NCBI GenBank assembly: GCA_900759665.1
Contig: CAAEWE010000034.1
Coordinates: 1 to 17,564 of the forward strand
From: Lachnospiraceae bacterium
GTDB lineage: Bacteria > Bacillota > Clostridia > Lachnospirales > Lachnospiraceae
Length of the DNA: 17,564 nt
Direction of reading: 5' to 3'
In this document: positions 15,032 through 17,564 of the stretch, piece by piece
Layout: each line of letters opens with the position of its first letter
Numbering within the stretch: the first letter of the stretch is position 1
Translations under genes and position numbers: made by a program
The notes under the pieces: generated by a model
The model's database searches: none
Seen by the model: only the letters and a program-made list of their open reading frames with translations
Told to the model about the DNA's origin: nothing

Positions 15032-16723
15032 ATGAATGGATTATTAAAATTTATAACCTGTGGAAGTGTAGATGATGGAAAATCAACCTTGATCGGACAT
15101 ATTTTATATGATTCCAAGCTGCTGTATGCAGATCAGGAGAAGGCATTGATCCTGGATAGTAAGGTTGGTTCCCGTGGCGGTGAGATTGACTATTCACTGC
15201 TTTTGGATGGACTGATGGCAGAGCGTGAGCAGGGTATTACCATTGATGTGGCATATCGTTACTTTACCACGGATCATCGCAGCTTTATCGTGGCAGATAC
15301 ACCGGGTCATGAGGAGTATACAAGAAACATGGCAGTTGGTGCTTCCTTTGCACAGCTTGCAGTTGTAATGGTAGACGCAAAGCAGGGGGTACTGGTACAG
15401 ACCAGACGCCACGCAAGAATCTGTGCCCTGATGGGTATCCGCTATTTCGTCTTTGCGGTCAATAAGATGGATTTAGTAGATTACAGCGAGGAGCGTTTCA
15501 AAGCCATTCAAAAGGATATTAAGGAGCTGGCAGAAAGCCTCGGTCTTTACAGTGTGAAGATCATTCCGGTCAGCGCGACAGAGGGTGACAATGTCACGGT
15601 AGAGTCAGACAATATGCCTTGGTATCAGGGTGGAACACTCTTAAATTATCTGGAGACAGTAGATATTTCAGAGCAGGAGAATTCTTCTGTATTTTATATG
15701 CCGGTACAGCGTGTATGCCGTCCAAATCATGAGTTCCGTGGATTCCAGGGACAGATTGAAAGCGGCAGGATCAAGGTGGGAGAGACTATCACTACACTGC
15801 CGAGTGATGAGAAGGCAACCATTAAGTCGATCCTGAACGGAGATACCGAGGTGCAGGAGGCAGAGGCAGGACAGGCGGTAACGATCCAGCTTGACCGTGA
15901 GGTGGATGTAAGCCGTGGCTGTGTGCTTACCAATGACGAGGATCTGCCATACACCAAAAATGTTACAACAACGCTTCTCTGGATGGATGACGAGCCGTTA
16001 TCCCTGGGCAAGGAGTATCTTGTCAAGCTTGGAACCAAAAAGATTCCGGGTATCTTAAAGAGCATTGAGTATAAGATTGATGTCAACAGTGGCGAGCATA
16101 TTCCGGCAGACCATGTAGAGAAAAATGAGATTGCCGTATGCCATCTGGAATTCTCTGAGAAGCTGGTTGTTGATAAGTTTAAGACCAACAAGACACTTGG
16201 TGAGCTGATCCTGATCGACCGTATCAGCCACGCAACTTCAGCATGTGGTGTGGTAGAGGATGTTTCCGAGGACGGTGAGGTTCCTTACTTCCAGAAGGAT
16301 GATATCAAGACAGGCGGTTATATCTTCGAGGAGTTCTACTTCAATCTGGAAAACGCATTCCTGTCCAAGGTGAATACACAGGATAAGACATACCATGTAG
16401 GTGATACGGTACCGATCGAGGGCGACAGCTTCAAGTATCCGGATTATTTTGATATTCTTGCAGCAGACAGCGATGCCGTTATTCTGATCCGTAACCGTGT
16501 TATCGAGGATATCATTCCACTGTCCGATTATCAGTACACAGGACTTCCAGTACTGGATGAGAGAGGTTTTGCACTCCGTATCCGAGTTAAGGCTGATCTG
16601 GATAATTATTTATATGAGTACAAGAATCTGGACAAGGAGAACCATTTAGAGTTCTTTAACAAGTGGTCCAAATTTGAGACATACCGTAGAATTATATGCA
16701 CTGACAATTTCTGGATGATCTAA
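15032..16723 (+). CDS. cysN: Sulfate adenylyltransferase, large GTPase subunit, with unusual C-terminal extension
   Basis: 563 residues. GTPase motifs are G11-S-V-D-D-G-K-S-T19, D89-T-P-G-H93 and N144-K-M-D147, followed by EF-Tu-like domains 2 and 3 up to about residue 408. GTP hydrolysis by CysN drives APS formation by CysD. E. coli CysN is 475 residues; here about 155 residues follow domain 3. This tail has no G-x-x-G-x-G-K-S loop, so it is not the APS kinase of CysNC fusions, and I do not recognise it. No separate cysC is in the window, which fits direct use of APS by AprBA. The start at 15032 is one base after the cysD stop; an in-frame ATG at 14966 would lie inside cysD and lengthen the protein before the expected N-terminus. 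Confidence 0.92.
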   Translation: MNGLLKFITCGSVDDGKSTLIGHILYDSKLLYADQEKALILDSKVGSRGGEIDYSLLLDGLMAEREQGITIDVAYRYFTTDHRSFIVADTPGHEEYTRNMAVGASFAQLAVVMVDAKQGVLVQTRRHARICALMGIRYFVFAVNKMDLVDYSEERFKAIQKDIKELAESLGLYSVKIIPVSATEGDNVTVESDNMPWYQGGTLLNYLETVDISEQENSSVFYMPVQRVCRPNHEFRGFQGQIESGRIKVGETITTLPSDEKATIKSILNGDTEVQEAEAGQAVTIQLDREVDVSRGCVLTNDEDLPYTKNVTTTLLWMDDEPLSLGKEYLVKLGTKKIPGILKSIEYKIDVNSGEHIPADHVEKNEIAVCHLEFSEKLVVDKFKTNKTLGELILIDRISHATSACGVVEDVSEDGEVPYFQKDDIKTGGYIFEEFYFNLENAFLSKVNTQDKTYHVGDTVPIEGDSFKYPDYFDILAADSDAVILIRNRVIEDIIPLSDYQYTGLPVLDERGFALRIRVKADLDNYLYEYKNLDKENHLEFFNKWSKFETYRRIICTDNFWMI

Positions 16724-16727
16724 TAAT

Positions 16728-16788
16728 TCTGTCAAGCAAATAAGCAGTGTGGCTGCTTGCAGACAAAGCTGCTTATTTATTTGACAGA
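16728..16788 (+). terminator. Long stem-loop at the end of the sulfur operon
   Basis: The arms 16728-16747 and 16769-16788 pair over 20 positions with two adjacent mismatches, around a 21-base loop that itself contains CTGC/GCAG. The 3' arm is T-rich (TTATTTATTT), but no clean T-run follows, so termination may be partial and some transcripts may read into the regulator gene. Confidence 0.65.
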
Positions 16789-16836
16789 TAAAAGACATGA
16801 GCAAGTAGGACGATTAGTCCGGATTGCGAATGGCTG

Positions 16837-16874
16837 TTGCGATTTCGAGAGTTCGCAGAACGGAGAAATCGTAA
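16837..16874 (+). other. Two-level stem-loop in the leader of the Rrf2 gene
   Basis: An outer stem of ten pairs (16837-16846 with 16865-16874, one G-T pair) encloses an internal loop and an inner GTTC/GAAC stem (16851-16854 with 16858-16861) closed by three bases. It lies about 135 bases before the regulator. A T-run is absent, so it is not a normal terminator; it could be an operator with dyad symmetry or a structured 5' leader. A possible -10 hexamer TATGAT follows at 16885-16890, without a convincing -35 element. Confidence 0.45.
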
Positions 16875-16908
16875 TTATTAGAGATATGATATAGTAAAGG
16901 AGTTCAGT

Positions 16909-17070
16909 GTGAAAAATAAATTTTTCACCAAGCGAATGCAATTCGCTTTGCAAATATTGTGCCTGCGGCCCAAAGTTTGCAGGTATCAGGAAAGGTTTAG
17001 GTTCTATAATGAAGATTTCTACCAGAGGAAGATATGCTTTGATCCTGATGCTGGATCTGGCGAATCATAA
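16909..17070 (+). CDS. Possible 53-codon upstream ORF overlapping the start of the Rrf2 gene
   Basis: A GTG codon at 16909 has an excellent Shine-Dalgarno sequence, AAAGGAG at 16896-16902, with six bases spacing. The frame (K-N-K-F-F-T-K-R-M-Q-F-A-L-Q start) stays open to TAA at 17068-17070 and overlaps the regulator, in another frame, by 62 bases. It contains three cysteines (codons 18, 24, 43) and is basic. Inside it the DNA folds into hairpins at 16909-16928 (GTGAAAAA/TTTTTCAC), 16930-16948 (AAGCGAA/TTCGCTT) and weaker 16962-16983. Since the regulator's own ribosome site is weak, this could be a leader ORF controlling it, or a chance frame across hairpins. Confidence 0.3.
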   Translation: MKNKFFTKRMQFALQILCLRPKVCRYQERFRFYNEDFYQRKICFDPDAGSGES

Positions 17071-17440
17071 TCGCGGCGTGCCGGTGCCATTAAAAGAAAC
17101 CGCAAAACGTCAGCAGATTTCAGAAAAATATCTGGAGCAGATTATTTCCGTGCTCAACAAAGCTGGTTTTGTAAAGAGCGTCCGTGGGCCTCAGGGTGGT
17201 TATCTGCTGAAAAAAACACCGGAGGAGTACACTGTGGGAATGATCCTGCGGCAGACGGAGGGAGATTTAATGTCCCTTTCTTCGGACACCTCCAACGAAA
17301 TGGAAAAGGCTTCTGTGATCAACCGTGTCTGGGACAAAATGGGAAAAGCGGTTAATGATATTGTAGACAATATTACACTGCAGGATCTTTTGGACTGGGA
17401 GGAAGAGCAGACGGAAGAAGCCGGATTTTATGTGATCTAA
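17009..17440 (+). CDS. cymR: Rrf2-family transcriptional regulator, CymR-like
   Basis: 143 residues. The M-K-I-S-T-R-G-R-Y-A-L start, the winged-helix region with S-E-K-Y-L-E-Q-I, and the V-R-G-P-Q-G-G-Y-L-L wing are typical Rrf2 features. No cysteine is present, so it cannot carry the Fe-S cluster of IscR or NsrR; this and the C-terminal F-Y-V-I resemble CymR, the repressor of cysteine and sulfur genes in Bacillus and Staphylococcus, which acts with CysK. Control of the upstream operon is inferred from adjacency and family. The ribosome site is weak (AAAGG at 16991-16995 is 13 bases away; AGG at 16999-17001 is closer). In many clostridia a cysteine desulfurase follows; that region is outside the window. 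Confidence 0.85.
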   Translation: MKISTRGRYALILMLDLANHNRGVPVPLKETAKRQQISEKYLEQIISVLNKAGFVKSVRGPQGGYLLKKTPEEYTVGMILRQTEGDLMSLSSDTSNEMEKASVINRVWDKMGKAVNDIVDNITLQDLLDWEEEQTEEAGFYVI

Positions 17441-17564
17441 CTGAAACTTCCCACAGCGAATAATCAGGTACGCCCATAATATTTCTTATGTTTCAAGAAA
17501 ATAAATATAGATTTTTGCCTCAGAGTGTTTACGGATGCCGTGAGGCTGTGACACCAAAATTGAC
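17441..17564 (+). other. Downstream region without a supported gene
   Basis: Two weak stems are visible: TTTCTT/AAGAAA (17482-17487 with 17495-17500) and GCCTCA/TGAGGC (17517-17522 with 17541-17546). Neither is followed by a T-run. TTGAC at the very end could begin the -35 box of the next gene. Nothing more can be said from the cut end. Confidence 0.4.

Noticed and set aside
16728..16788. Riboswitch or T-box in the 3' intergenic region
   Set aside because: No T-box sequence or known aptamer core is visible; a simple long hairpin at the operon end explains it.

Overview
The window looks like chromosome of a gut-type clostridium, most likely Lachnospiraceae. The inference rests on a very large secreted protein with GLUG repeats, a Pro/Thr linker and a C-terminal leucine-rich module, on AAGGAGG-type ribosome binding sites, on a CymR-like Rrf2 regulator without cysteines, and on an anaerobic sulfur gene set. 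No 16S or other marker is present, so the family is a guess. All real genes are on the + strand.

Positions 1-7357 hold the 3' part (about 2,450 codons) of a giant surface protein whose start lies outside the window. It runs from GLUG repeats through several Ig-like or carboxypeptidase-regulatory-like domains, a Lys/Glu-rich helical region, an InlB-type repeat and a Pro/Thr linker to a basic LRR_5 module, and it ends in an intrinsic terminator. It is visibly more A+T-rich than the genes that follow.

Positions 7479-16788 form one long sulfur-assimilation operon, with a near-consensus promoter at 7479-7507 and a long stem-loop at 16728-16788. The order is metY, a small siroheme sulfite reductase, a TusA-like protein, thioredoxin, a ThiS-like sulfur carrier, a ThiF/MoeB-like adenylyltransferase, a JAMM metalloprotease, aprA, aprB, cysD, cysN. 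The genes read as one route. CysDN activates sulfate to APS, AprBA reduces APS to sulfite, and the siroheme enzyme makes sulfide. The carrier is trimmed by the JAMM protease, adenylated and turned into a thiocarboxylate. MetY adds the carrier sulfur to an activated homoserine, and the protease releases homocysteine.

The main finding is that this matches the protein-thiocarboxylate (HcyS/HcyF/HcyD/MetY) methionine pathway known from Wolinella succinogenes. Here the carrier ends in Gly-Gly-Gly-Ala-Arg, so two residues rather than one block the Gly-Gly end, and the cluster also carries a TusA-like protein and a thioredoxin with unusual active sites.

Positions 16789-17440 hold a structured leader, a possible upstream small ORF and a CymR-like Rrf2 regulator that probably controls the operon. 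Positions 17441-17564 carry no gene I can support. No tRNA, rRNA, insertion sequence or CRISPR array was seen. The longest stretch without an assigned gene is 16724-17008 (285 bases).
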